From Lutimonas halocynthiae (lineage in GTDB: Bacteria; Bacteroidota; Bacteroidia; Flavobacteriales; Flavobacteriaceae): a stretch of 64,000 nucleotides of DNA. Shown in pieces: positions 32,162 to 41,082 of this stretch. Position 1 is the stretch's first letter, and every line of letters begins with the position of its first letter. Location of the stretch: assembly GCF_030409835.1 (NCBI RefSeq), contig NZ_JAUFQO010000016.1:620001-684000 (forward strand), written 5' to 3'. Below the pieces are notes generated by a model, which worked only from the letters and a program-made list of their open reading frames with translations, was not told where the DNA came from and did not search any database. A program made the position numbers and the translations under genes.

Positions 32162-33169
32162 ATGGAAGCATTTATTCAAGGAATACCAAAAGCAGAATTA
32201 CACTTACATATCGAGGGAACATTTGAACCCCAGCTTATGTTTGATATTGCAAAGAGAAATAGGATTTCAATTCCCTTTAACTCAGTAAAGGAAATCGAAT
32301 TAGCTTATAACTTTGATTGTCTGCAAGACTTTCTTGACATCTATTATCAAGGAGCTGGCGTTTTAATCCATGAACAAGATTTTTATGACCTCACCTATAG
32401 CTATTTAGAAAAGTGTGCCAAGCAAAATATTCGACATGCTGAAATAATGTTTGACCCTCAAACCCATACAGATAGGGGTATTGAATTTAAAACGGTTATC
32501 AACGGGATTCATAATGCCTGTGTAGATGCCATGAAAAACCTTCAGGTATCTTCTCTATTGATCATGAGTTATCTAAGACATTTACCACAAGAGGCGGCTT
32601 TTAAGACCTTGGAGCAATCACTCCCATTCAAAAAACACATCGCTGCGATTGGATTAGACTCAAGTGAAAAGGGAAATCCTCCTTCAAAATTCAAAGATGT
32701 TTTTCAAGCCTCTGTCAAAGCAGGATATATTCCATTAGCACATGCCGGTGAAGAAGGAGATGCCGATTATGTTTGGGAAGCGCTAGACATTCTCGAGATA
32801 AAAAGAATAGATCACGGCAACAATTCTTTACAAGACGATGCACTTGTTCAAGAAATAATCAAAAGAAATATAGCCTTGACCGTATGCCCATTGTCAAATA
32901 AGGCTTTACAAGTAGTGCCTGAATTGCGAAACCATCCTTTGAAAAAAATGATGGATCTTGGAATGAAAGTAACCGTTAACTCTGATGATCCAGCGTATTT
33001 TGGAGGGCAACTAAATCAAAATTTTATTGAAATTCAAAAAGCTTTGAGCCTCACTAAAAAAGATATTTATGAGCTTGCCAAAAATTCTTTTGAATATGCC
33101 CTGTTAGATAAAAACACCAAGTTAAAATACCTAAACGAATTAGATGCATTTTATGCTAAAAACAAGTGA
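32162..33169 (+). CDS. Adenine deaminase (adenosine deaminase superfamily)
   Basis: 335 residues. Zinc ligands are in K-A-E-L-H-L-H-I-E-G near 10-19, H-A-G-E-E-G-D near 197-203, R-I-D-H-G near 217-221 and N-S-D-D-P-A-Y-F near 277-284. The stretch H-A-E-I-M-F-D-P-Q-T-H-T-x-R-G near 92-106 and F-L-D-I-Y-Y-Q-G-A near 58-66 mark the adenine-deaminase branch (fungal Aah1 and bacterial relatives) and not true adenosine deaminase. It would convert adenine to hypoxanthine in purine salvage. A TATTTTTG box at 32150-32157 lies only 4 bases before the ATG; if used, the message would be leaderless. Confidence 0.88.
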   Translation: MEAFIQGIPKAELHLHIEGTFEPQLMFDIAKRNRISIPFNSVKEIELAYNFDCLQDFLDIYYQGAGVLIHEQDFYDLTYSYLEKCAKQNIRHAEIMFDPQTHTDRGIEFKTVINGIHNACVDAMKNLQVSSLLIMSYLRHLPQEAAFKTLEQSLPFKKHIAAIGLDSSEKGNPPSKFKDVFQASVKAGYIPLAHAGEEGDADYVWEALDILEIKRIDHGNNSLQDDALVQEIIKRNIALTVCPLSNKALQVVPELRNHPLKKMMDLGMKVTVNSDDPAYFGGQLNQNFIEIQKALSLTKKDIYELAKNSFEYALLDKNTKLKYLNELDAFYAKNK

Positions 33170-33177
33170 ATTGAATT

Positions 33178-33720
33178 TTAGTTCAGTGAATTATTGATAG
33201 CATTAATAGATTCTTCAATATGTCTTTCGGCTTTTAGTTGGCTTTCGTACATAAAAACTACCGTTCCCTTTTTATCAATAACATAGGTAACTCTTCCTGG
33301 AATTAATCCTAAAACATTGGCTTTAACACCAAATAAGTTTCTGACTTCATTGTTTACATCTGCCAGCAATGTAAAGGGCAAATTGTACTTTTCTGCAAAA
33401 TTCTTATGACTCTCCACATCATCTGAGCTAATGCCTATGACTTTAATATCTTTATCCGTAAATTCCTGATAAGAATCTCTAAAACTACAGGCTTCTTTTG
33501 TGCAACCCGGCGTATCATCTTTAGGATAAAAATAAACCACCATTGCTGTCTTTCCAATATAATCATCCATATTAAAAGAAGCTCCAAATTGATCCTGCAA
33601 CACAAATGATGGCGCCTGATCCCCTACTTTTACCGGAGATTTAGGGCCAGGTCTGAAAGCAGCGAAAAGGGCAACACATGAAATCAAAACCAGTACCATA
33701 TAAATAACTTTTTTCTTCAT
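33178..33720 (-). CDS. Bcp-type peroxiredoxin with N-terminal membrane anchor
   Basis: 180 residues. A hydrophobic N-terminus (residues 4-21) acts as signal or anchor, so the catalytic part is outside the cytoplasm. Peroxidatic and resolving cysteines lie in D-D-T-P-G-C-T-K-E-A-C-S-F-R-D near 73-87, with five-residue spacing as in Bcp/PrxQ. Y-F-Y-P-K precedes it. The protein reduces peroxides with thioredoxin or another thiol as donor. Its ATG overlaps the stop codon of queD by one base, making it the third gene of the idi-queD-prx operon. A second, cytoplasmic Bcp is at 50890. Confidence 0.9.
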   Translation of the reverse strand: MKKKVIYMVLVLISCVALFAAFRPGPKSPVKVGDQAPSFVLQDQFGASFNMDDYIGKTAMVVYFYPKDDTPGCTKEACSFRDSYQEFTDKDIKVIGISSDDVESHKNFAEKYNLPFTLLADVNNEVRNLFGVKANVLGLIPGRVTYVIDKKGTVVFMYESQLKAERHIEESINAINNSLN

Positions 33721-34130
33721 TATTCTCCTTTATAACTTACATAATTCCTAGGCGTTTCGTAAAGAATCACCTCCAATTCAAGCTCTTTATCAATTTTAGG
33801 GCGCAATTTATTCCAAATCACAACTGAAATGTTTTCAGCTGTAGGATTTAAGTTTTTGAAAACTTCAACTTCTTCATTTAGATTTTTATGATCAAATTGT
33901 TCTTCAATCTCATCCTTTATCAGGTCTTTTAAAACTTTCATGTCCATAACAAATCCGGTTTCAGGATGAATTGGTCCATTTACAGAAACAATTAACTCAT
34001 AATTATGACCGTGATAATTTGGGTTGGCACATTTCCCAAAAACAGCCGCGTTTCTCGCATCTGACCATTCATTATTATACAAACGATGAGCGGCATTAAA
34101 ATGGGCTTTCCTACTTACAGTTACTCTCAT
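33720..34130 (-). CDS. queD: 6-carboxy-tetrahydropterin synthase / 6-pyruvoyl-tetrahydropterin synthase homologue
   Basis: 136 residues. Zinc ligands and catalytic residues: A-H-F-N-A-A-H-R-L near 9-17, F-G-K-C-A-N-P-N-Y-H-G-H-N-Y near 31-44 (catalytic Cys and two His), and D-H-K-N-L-N near 80-85, with E-N-I-S-V near 98-102. It makes 6-carboxytetrahydropterin for queuosine, or pyruvoyl-tetrahydropterin in the pterin branch; the family cannot be split by eye with certainty. It is joined to idi by a 4-base ATGA overlap and to the peroxiredoxin gene by a 1-base overlap. Confidence 0.88.
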   Translation of the reverse strand: MRVTVSRKAHFNAAHRLYNNEWSDARNAAVFGKCANPNYHGHNYELIVSVNGPIHPETGFVMDMKVLKDLIKDEIEEQFDHKNLNEEVEVFKNLNPTAENISVVIWNKLRPKIDKELELEVILYETPRNYVSYKGE

Positions 34131-34645
34131 AATTTTACAAGTCTTTGATCATATTCATTAAAAATAATTTTAAACCACTCCGTATACAACTCAGGCTGTA
34201 ATTGCATATCTTTTTTTACATCCTCCAAAGTCATCCATTTAAACGCGGCTGCTTCTTCAAGATTAACAATTGGGTCATCTTCATAATGGCCAATCATTAC
34301 GTGATCTAATTCATGTTCGGTTAAACCATTGTCAAAAGATGCTTTATATACGAACCAAAACAATTCTTTTAATTCACAATTAAATCCCATTTCTTCTTGC
34401 AGTCTTCTCTTACCCGCTTGGATATTCGACTCACCATCCCTTTGATGACTACAACAGGTATTGGTCCATAAACCAGGTGAATGATACTTATCTAATGCTC
34501 TTTGTTGAAGCAACAATTCACCATTTTTATTAAAAACAAAAACAGAAAACGCCCGATGCAAAATGCCTTTTTCATGAGCCTCCATTTTAGCCATCAAACC
34601 TAATTGCTCATCAACTTCACTCACCAGTATTACTTTTTCTTCCAA
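34127..34645 (-). CDS. idi: Isopentenyl-diphosphate delta-isomerase, type I
   Basis: 172 residues, Nudix fold. Catalytic cysteine in W-T-N-T-C-C-S-H near 103 in the gene's middle part and preceded by L-L-L-Q-Q-R-A-L-D-K-Y-H-S-P-G-L-W; the Nudix-derived R-L-Q-E-E-M-G-F follows, and the second catalytic Glu is in E-H-E-L-D-H-V. It interconverts isopentenyl and dimethylallyl diphosphate for isoprenoids such as menaquinone and carotenoids. It is the first gene of the operon; a TAACTTTG box (34661-34668, minus strand) lies just upstream, without a clear TTG at the right distance. Confidence 0.93.
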   Translation of the reverse strand: MEEKVILVSEVDEQLGLMAKMEAHEKGILHRAFSVFVFNKNGELLLQQRALDKYHSPGLWTNTCCSHQRDGESNIQAGKRRLQEEMGFNCELKELFWFVYKASFDNGLTEHELDHVMIGHYEDDPIVNLEEAAAFKWMTLEDVKKDMQLQPELYTEWFKIIFNEYDQRLVKL

Positions 34646-34851
34646 AATTTTCTTTTTTTACAAAGTTAATTATTTACAACGTTCCATGAAAGTCTTCTTA
34701 CAGCGATGTTTTATACATACCATTAAATTTTTTAAGAAAGCATTTTTTAATTCATAAACTAGCTAATTCTTAAATAAAATCAAACCCAGAATATTCGAAT
34801 CATTTGACACATTGCTCTATATTTGTATACTGTGAAAATCGCATAACAAAA

Positions 34852-35553
34852 ATGAAATTCGCCTTACAGTTATTCTTCCTATCCTTTCTCCTTCTTTTTT
34901 TAAACTGCAAAAAAGAAGCTTCGTCTGATGACAAATCAACTGTTGAAGAACCGGCTAATAATAATAGTGTTATAGAGCATGAAATTGCTGAGGAGAGACC
35001 TAAAGACTCTATAAATAGTAAAAATGTAGTTCAGTTCTTAACTTTATATGGAAATGAGAACAAACAGAATAGAGTTTTGATCAAAACGAGACTTGGCAAT
35101 ATAAAAATTCAATTATACAACGATACGCCGCTTCATCGAGCCAGTTTTATATTCCTAACAAAAATGGGCTACTTTGATACGACTTGTTTCTATAGGGTTG
35201 TTCCTGATTTTGTAATCCAGGGTGGTGAATCAGAACGATTGGACACACAAAGATATAAGGCGCGCTATGAGCGCTACAAGATTAAACCTGAATTCAGAGA
35301 AAATAGAAAACATAAATACGGAGCAGTAGCATTAGCCAGAGACTGGAAAGATAATCCGGGTAAAAAATCTACCGCATTTGAGTTTTATATAGTTCAAAAC
35401 CGCAAGGGTGCGCATCACCTTGACGGAGAGCACACCGTTTTCGGAGAAGTTATCACAGGTTTTGAAACCATTGACAAGATCGTAAACCTAGAAGCTGGAA
35501 ATGACGAATGGCCTTTACATGACGTTTTCATGAAAATAGAAGTAATAAATTAA
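34852..35553 (+). CDS. Lipoprotein peptidyl-prolyl cis-trans isomerase (cyclophilin)
   Basis: 233 residues from the ATG at 34852; the 16 codons before it would precede the signal peptide. Residues 1-17 are a lipoprotein signal ending L-L-F-L-N-C, with the cysteine as lipidation site. A low-complexity charged linker (about 18-75) precedes the cyclophilin domain: K-T-R-L-G-N-I-K-I-Q-L near 80-90, F-Y-R-V-V-P-D-F-V-I-Q-G-G near 116-128 (catalytic Arg and Phe), F-E-F-Y-I-V-Q near 179-185, and H-T-V-F-G-E-V near 200-206. The active enzyme would help fold proteins in the periplasm, anchored to a membrane. Confidence 0.92.
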   Translation: MKFALQLFFLSFLLLFLNCKKEASSDDKSTVEEPANNNSVIEHEIAEERPKDSINSKNVVQFLTLYGNENKQNRVLIKTRLGNIKIQLYNDTPLHRASFIFLTKMGYFDTTCFYRVVPDFVIQGGESERLDTQRYKARYERYKIKPEFRENRKHKYGAVALARDWKDNPGKKSTAFEFYIVQNRKGAHHLDGEHTVFGEVITGFETIDKIVNLEAGNDEWPLHDVFMKIEVIN

Positions 35554-35789
35554 ATTACGCTTTCTGGTTCATTATTCAAGTTATCGAAAATCATTAGCTT
35601 GAATGTATTCTATAATTTACCCATTTCAAGTTTACTTCATGGCCTAAAAGCCGTCCTGTTTGGAATTATCCACACAAGACAATTCAAAACGAAAGAAAAA
35701 GATACCACTACCATTGAAAAATTCAAAAAATCGAATTCCTAATGGTCAATTTAAGGAGTTGGCTTATATTTGCGCACTAATTTTAATAG

Positions 35790-37379
35790 ATGGATTTACT
35801 TCAGGAGATAGAAAAAAGACGCACTTTTGGTATTATTTCTCACCCAGATGCGGGTAAAACTACTTTGACAGAAAAACTTTTGCTGTATGGAGGCGCTATT
35901 CAGGAGGCCGGTGCAGTAAAAAGTAATAAAATCAAAAAAGGTGCGACTTCCGATTTCATGGAAATTGAAAGACAAAGAGGAATATCCGTTGCGACATCGG
36001 TTCTGGCTTTTGTTTATAAAGACAAGAAAATCAATATTCTTGATACACCTGGTCACAAAGATTTTGCTGAAGACACCTATCGTACACTAACTGCTGTAGA
36101 TAGTGTTATTGTGGTCATTGACGTTGCAAAAGGTGTTGAAGCCCAGACTGAAAAACTTGTTGAAGTTTGTAGAATGAGAAATATCCCTATGATTGTTTTT
36201 ATCAACAAACTTGACAGGGAAGGTAAAGATGCTTTTGATCTTTTAGATGAAGTTGAGCAAAAATTAGGTTTAAAAGTGGTGCCGCTGAGTTTCCCAATTG
36301 GGATGGGATACGACTTTAAAGGCATCTACAATATTTGGGGCAAAAAATTAAATCTCTTTTCAGGAGACACCAAACAAACGGTGTCAGAAGGAATTGAATT
36401 TACTGATTTAGACGATCCTCAACTAGATGAAATTATTGGGGAAACTGCCGCAGATACCCTAAGGGAGGAACTCGAATTGGTACGTGAAGTCTACCCTGAT
36501 TTTGACAAGAAGGCTTATTTAGACGGCGCATTGCAGCCAGTCTTCTTTGGTTCTGCTTTAAATAATTTTGGAGTGAAGGAATTATTAGATTGTTTTATTG
36601 ATATTGCTCCTTCTCCTCAGCCAAAAATGTCTAGTACAAGATTAGTCGATTCTAAAGAAAAGAAATTTACGGGCTTTGTATTTAAGATTCATGCAAATAT
36701 GGATCCAAAACACCGTGATAGGCTGGCCTTTGTTAAAATTGTCTCAGGTGTGTTCAAAAGAAATACAAACTACTTACATGTTAAACTCGGTAAAAAATTA
36801 AAATTTTCTAGCCCCAATGCATTTTTTGCAGAGAAAAAGGAAATTGTTGAAGAATCTTTTCCAGGAGACATAGTCGGCTTGCACGACACAGGAAATTTTA
36901 AAATTGGTGATACACTTACAGAAGGTGAAATATTGGAATTTAAAGGAGTTCCTAGTTTCTCTCCTGAGCATTTCAGGTATGTCAACAATGCTGACCCGAT
37001 GAAATCCAAGCAATTAGCTAAAGGATTGGACCAGTTAATGGACGAAGGTGTTGCACAATTATTCACCTTAGATCTAAATGGAAGGAAAGTCATTGGTACC
37101 GTTGGAGCGCTTCAATTTGAAGTGATACAGTATAGACTTGAACATGAATATGGAGCAAAATGTTCTTATGAGAATGTTAATGTTCACAAGGCTTGTTGGG
37201 TGGAACCTGAAAGTGAGAGTAGTGATGAATTTAAAGAGTTTAAGAGAGTTAAGCAACGCTATTTGGCCAAAGACAAAAAGGGTCAGCTCGTATTTTTAGC
37301 AGATTCTGCCTTTACAGTTCAAATGACTCAGGAGAAATATCCAAGCGTTAAATTGCACTTTGTAAGCGAATACAAGTAA
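35790..37379 (+). CDS. prfC: Peptide chain release factor 3
   Basis: 529 residues, the standard length. The GTPase domain begins F-G-I-I-S-H-P-D-A-G-K-T-T (G1, residues 13-25), with R-Q-R-G-I-S-V near 61-67, D-T-P-G-H-K-D-F near 85-92 (G3) and N-K-L-D near 142-145 (G4). Domains II and III follow, including H-R-D-R-L-A-F near 311-317 and L-Q-F-E-V near 441-445. RF3 recycles RF1/RF2 after termination. A TATATTTG box lies at 35765-35772, leaving a leader of about 20 bases. The 235-base gap upstream holds nothing else that I can support. Confidence 0.97.
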   Translation: MDLLQEIEKRRTFGIISHPDAGKTTLTEKLLLYGGAIQEAGAVKSNKIKKGATSDFMEIERQRGISVATSVLAFVYKDKKINILDTPGHKDFAEDTYRTLTAVDSVIVVIDVAKGVEAQTEKLVEVCRMRNIPMIVFINKLDREGKDAFDLLDEVEQKLGLKVVPLSFPIGMGYDFKGIYNIWGKKLNLFSGDTKQTVSEGIEFTDLDDPQLDEIIGETAADTLREELELVREVYPDFDKKAYLDGALQPVFFGSALNNFGVKELLDCFIDIAPSPQPKMSSTRLVDSKEKKFTGFVFKIHANMDPKHRDRLAFVKIVSGVFKRNTNYLHVKLGKKLKFSSPNAFFAEKKEIVEESFPGDIVGLHDTGNFKIGDTLTEGEILEFKGVPSFSPEHFRYVNNADPMKSKQLAKGLDQLMDEGVAQLFTLDLNGRKVIGTVGALQFEVIQYRLEHEYGAKCSYENVNVHKACWVEPESESSDEFKEFKRVKQRYLAKDKKGQLVFLADSAFTVQMTQEKYPSVKLHFVSEYK

Positions 37380-37486
37380 AATTTCTGAACGTAATAACTT
37401 CTTCAAACTTGTTTGGCACAGGAATTGAATTATGAAATTCAGATTTTTTAGTTTTATACAGTTTACTAATTTTTAAACTTTTTACT

Positions 37487-38680
37487 ATGAGGGCATTCGT
37501 TTTATCATCGATCATATTTTCAATGTTCATTAGTTCCTGTGGTTCCTCTTCGAGTAGCTCCACTTATCAAGATCCACATTCGAGGATGCATAGTAAAATG
37601 CACAACGAATTGTATCAAGAGGAAATAGAGAAAGAATTCAATAAACAAATCAATAATTTCATTGGCCAGTATGAAGGTACCCTTCCTTGTACGGATTGTG
37701 ATGGAATCGAAATTCAACTTGAACTGTTCCAGGATTTCACCTTTCAGGGAACTGTAAAACAGGTTGGAAGCGATGCCAGTGAAAAGTTAAATGGAAGTTT
37801 CTCCTTAAAGGCAAATGGTATTGTTGAGTTAGACAAGGCTGTTGCAGGAACCACTTTCTTTCAGAAAATCAATGCTGATTTGATTGTCCTTGATCAAAAT
37901 GCAAAGGAAATTATTTCAGTAGGCAACGATGCATATATCTTGAAACCTATTGAAAAAATAAAAGTAAAACCTTTTGAATCTGCGCATCCAAAAGCAGATT
38001 TTTTAAAGAAGAAATGGGATCAGGGTATTGTTTTTTATGCTATTGGCAATGAACCATCATGGTCATTAGACATTAAACGCAATGATTCCTTGATTTTTAA
38101 AGACCCTAATGGGATGGAACATAAATTTCCATTCACTAAAGCGCTTCCCAGTATTGATCCAAAAATTATAGATTACAGATCTTCGACCAAGGAGATGGAA
38201 ATCGTCATTCAAATGGCTCAGAAATCATGTAATGATGGGATGTCTGATGATTGGTTTTCTTATCAAGTCAATATTAGCATTAAAGGTTCCAAGGAGAAAG
38301 AAAGCAAAAATCACCAAGGCTGTGGAGACTATGTTCCAGACTACAACTTAAACGGAAATTGGGGCGTTATAGAAGCCGAGGGGCTTCAGATAAATAAAAA
38401 TAGTTTCTCGAACAAGGAGGCATCTTTATCACTAGATATGTTTAATCAAAAAGTTTCTGGAAATGACGGTTGCAATAACTTTCACGGACAAGTTAATTTT
38501 AAAACGGATCAGATTTCTTTTGGACCAACAGCAGGAACACTTATGGCCTGCCCCAACATGGAATTAAGCAGTAAAATATTAGGTTCAATTTCAGGAAGAT
38601 CATTGAATTATACCCTTGAAAATGATCTTATTTTATATGAAGGGGATAAAAAAATTATGATCTTAAGACGCAAGGATTAA
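37487..38680 (+). CDS. Three-part lipoprotein: NlpE-like, G-N-E-P-S-W domain, META domain
   Basis: 397 residues. The signal ends M-F-I-S-S-C, so it is a lipoprotein, followed by a serine-rich linker. Residues about 62-155 look like the NlpE N-terminal domain, with Y-E-G-T-L-P-C-T-D-C-D-G (C-x-x-C). Residues about 180-275 contain F-Y-A-I-G-N-E-P-S-W-S-L, the hallmark of an uncharacterised lipoprotein domain. Residues about 288-397 are a META/HslJ domain with L-N-G-N-W near the start, G-N-D-G-C-N-N-F-H-G and M-A-C-P. NlpE and META proteins are linked to envelope and metal stress; how the three parts act together is unknown. The gene stands alone. Confidence 0.85.
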   Translation: MRAFVLSSIIFSMFISSCGSSSSSSTYQDPHSRMHSKMHNELYQEEIEKEFNKQINNFIGQYEGTLPCTDCDGIEIQLELFQDFTFQGTVKQVGSDASEKLNGSFSLKANGIVELDKAVAGTTFFQKINADLIVLDQNAKEIISVGNDAYILKPIEKIKVKPFESAHPKADFLKKKWDQGIVFYAIGNEPSWSLDIKRNDSLIFKDPNGMEHKFPFTKALPSIDPKIIDYRSSTKEMEIVIQMAQKSCNDGMSDDWFSYQVNISIKGSKEKESKNHQGCGDYVPDYNLNGNWGVIEAEGLQINKNSFSNKEASLSLDMFNQKVSGNDGCNNFHGQVNFKTDQISFGPTAGTLMACPNMELSSKILGSISGRSLNYTLENDLILYEGDKKIMILRRKD

Positions 38681-38754
38681 TCTAACATCAGCTTGTATAA
38701 TTCTTAGTTTTATTTCTATATTTACAACAAGTATCTCAAGACCAAATTACAAGC

Positions 38755-39840
38755 ATGCAATCAAAAATCATTGCCAATGGAATTTTAAGAGCCTTATGGG
38801 TGATCGTATCGATATTGTTACTACTCTTTTTCCTCTATAAAATTCAAAGTGTTCTCATTTATTTGGTGATTGCCACAGTCCTTTCTCTTGTCGCCAGGCC
38901 AATGCTGAGCTTTTTAAAGGACCGGCTAAAATTACCAAACATTCTGGCGGTTGTCATTACCATGTCATTCTTTTTAATGGTTATCATGGGAGTGATTTCA
39001 ATGTTTATTCCTTTGATTAAGGAACAAGGGCATAATATATCATTACTTAATACAGAAGAATTAAGAAGAAGAATTTTTAATTTGTTTCATGAGATCGATA
39101 TTTTCTTTTCAGCAAGAAGAATTAATTTGTTTGGAGAATTAAAAAATATTGACCTTACTTCTAATATCTCCTCGATTCCGAGTCTTTTAAACTCTTTAGT
39201 TGGTGTAGTAGGAACCTTTAGCATGGGGCTTTTCTCAGTATTATTTATCACGTTTTTCTTCTTAAAAGACAACAAACTTTTACATAATGTTTTTGTATTA
39301 GTAACTCCAGACAGAAATGAGGATAAGATTTTAAATTCCTTGAAAAAGATCAATGATTTGTTATCGAGGTATTTTATTGGTCTGATTATCCAAATCTCTA
39401 TACTTTTTGCTATCTATTCAATTACACTGCTGGTTTTCAATATAAAAAGTGCCGTAGTTATTGCTTTTCTTTGCGCTCTTTTAAATTTAATCCCCTATAT
39501 CGGACCATTGATTGGAGGAATTTTAATGTTACTTTTAACCATGACAAGCAGTCTTGAATATGATTTTCAAACCCACATTCTGCCCGTTACGAGTTATGTT
39601 CTCTTTGGCTATATCATTGCACAGCTTATAGATAATTTTTTCAGTCAACCGATTATTTTTTCGAAAAGTGTGAAATCTCATCCGCTTGAGATCTTTTTAA
39701 TCATTGTTATTGGTGGCCTTTTATTCGGCATTACCGGAATGATTTTTGCCGTACCGTCATATACCGTGCTTAAAGTGATTTTAAAAGAATTTTTATCAGA
39801 CAATGAAATTGTCAAATCATTGACTAAAGGCTTAGACTAG
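38755..39840 (+). CDS. AI-2E/PerM-family membrane transporter
   Basis: 361 residues with about eight membrane helices (roughly 10-30, 32-50, 63-88, 150-172, 205-225, 230-262, 275-295 and 312-340). The G-P-L-I-G-G motif in L-I-P-Y-I-G-P-L-I-G-G near 247-257 is the family signature. Members export assorted substrates, and some act as sodium/proton antiporters; the autoinducer-2 label is a family name and there is no evidence for AI-2 here. It is followed one base after its stop by the methyltransferase gene, so the two are co-transcribed. Confidence 0.88.
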   Translation: MQSKIIANGILRALWVIVSILLLLFFLYKIQSVLIYLVIATVLSLVARPMLSFLKDRLKLPNILAVVITMSFFLMVIMGVISMFIPLIKEQGHNISLLNTEELRRRIFNLFHEIDIFFSARRINLFGELKNIDLTSNISSIPSLLNSLVGVVGTFSMGLFSVLFITFFFLKDNKLLHNVFVLVTPDRNEDKILNSLKKINDLLSRYFIGLIIQISILFAIYSITLLVFNIKSAVVIAFLCALLNLIPYIGPLIGGILMLLLTMTSSLEYDFQTHILPVTSYVLFGYIIAQLIDNFFSQPIIFSKSVKSHPLEIFLIIVIGGLLFGITGMIFAVPSYTVLKVILKEFLSDNEIVKSLTKGLD

Positions 39841-39841
39841 T

Positions 39842-41017
39842 ATGAATAATAAGTTGTTACATAAAGATGTGCAGCAATTTATTGACGATCATTTAAAAAC
39901 TGACTTGCCTCAATTGATATTTAAGGGATCTCCCTTTGCGGATATCACAATACAAGAACTTGCTGAGCAGATCCTTGCAAAATCGAAGAGCCGCAGCAAA
40001 CTTCCAACATGGTTTGCGACAGACAATATTTATTACCCGAAATCATTGAGTATTGAGCAGACATCCTCTGAACTTACTGCTGAATATAAATCTTCTTTGA
40101 TCGCTGGAGATACCCTTATTGACCTTACCGGTGGCTTTGGAGTTGACAGCTATTGTTTTTCAAAAAAAATCAAACAGGTCACCCACTGTGAATTAGATGC
40201 TGAATTATCTAAAATAGCTGCTGATAATTTCAAAGTACTAGCGCAAAACAATGTTACTTGTCTAAATAAAAATGGTATTGAAGAATTAGCAGAGAATGAA
40301 ACAGTCTATGATTGGATCTATGCTGATCCATCAAGAAGAAATGAATTAAATTCAAAAGTTTTCAAACTTGAAGATTGCCTGCCTGACATTGGCCAACACC
40401 TAGGCCTTTTGTTAAAACGTTCAGATCAGATAATGATCAAATTATCACCTTTACTTGACATTTCTTTAACCATAAAGAGTCTGAATTTTGTAAAAGAAAT
40501 TCACATTATAGCGGTTAAAAATGAAGTCAAAGAACTTCTTATTTTGATTGAAAATAAGTACATAGGGCCCTCCAAATTAAAAACGATCAACATAGTTAAA
40601 AATAGTCTTCAAACCTTTGAAGGTTATTTTCCTTCAAATACCACTGCTACCCTAGCAGCCCCGAAAAAATATCTTTACGAGCCAAATGCCGCCATATTAA
40701 AATCCGGATTATTTAATGAAGTATCCAGTGAACTAGCTATTGATAAGTTGAATTTTAACAGTCACTTATACACTTCCGAAAGACTTATCGAATTCCCAGG
40801 CAGGAGGTTTCATATTGAATCGATATCGAAATACAATAAAAAACTCCTAAAGAAGAAATACCAGTTTAAAAGCGCCAATATTACAACAAGGAACTTTCAT
40901 GATTCAGTAGCTCAAATTAGAAAGAAAACAGGATTTAAGGACGGAGGAAATGACTTTTTGTTTTTCACAACTGATCACCAAGACAATGCCATTGTAATTC
41001 ATTGTAGAAAAGTTTAA
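39842..41017 (+). CDS. Class I SAM-dependent methyltransferase with THUMP-like C-terminal domain
   Basis: 391 residues. SAM-binding motif I is D-L-T-G-G-F-G-V-D near 98-106, the acidic motif II is H-C-E-L-D-A near 118-123, and the catalytic loop is Y-A-D-P-S-R-R near 160-166. The C-terminal part (about 320-391) carries the THUMP-like/ferredoxin-like domain typical of this Bacteroidota family, with A-Q-I-R-K-K-T-G near 356-363. THUMP-type proteins usually modify tRNA or rRNA, so an RNA substrate is plausible, but it is not shown. It starts one base after the stop of the PerM-type transporter. Confidence 0.85.
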   Translation: MNNKLLHKDVQQFIDDHLKTDLPQLIFKGSPFADITIQELAEQILAKSKSRSKLPTWFATDNIYYPKSLSIEQTSSELTAEYKSSLIAGDTLIDLTGGFGVDSYCFSKKIKQVTHCELDAELSKIAADNFKVLAQNNVTCLNKNGIEELAENETVYDWIYADPSRRNELNSKVFKLEDCLPDIGQHLGLLLKRSDQIMIKLSPLLDISLTIKSLNFVKEIHIIAVKNEVKELLILIENKYIGPSKLKTINIVKNSLQTFEGYFPSNTTATLAAPKKYLYEPNAAILKSGLFNEVSSELAIDKLNFNSHLYTSERLIEFPGRRFHIESISKYNKKLLKKKYQFKSANITTRNFHDSVAQIRKKTGFKDGGNDFLFFTTDHQDNAIVIHCRKV

Positions 41018-41082
41018 CAGTCGTCTACTCTAGTTAGAAGATTAATTTCTTATTTTTAATTCAGAATTTTCAAATCAAAACC

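Noticed and set aside
35554-35789. 65-codon plus-strand frame before prfC (35660-35857)
   Set aside because: It overlaps the start of prfC in another frame, has no family features and ends inside the GTPase domain.
38755-39840. Autoinducer-2 exporter and quorum sensing
   Set aside because: The family name AI-2E is historical; no luxS or related gene is in the window.
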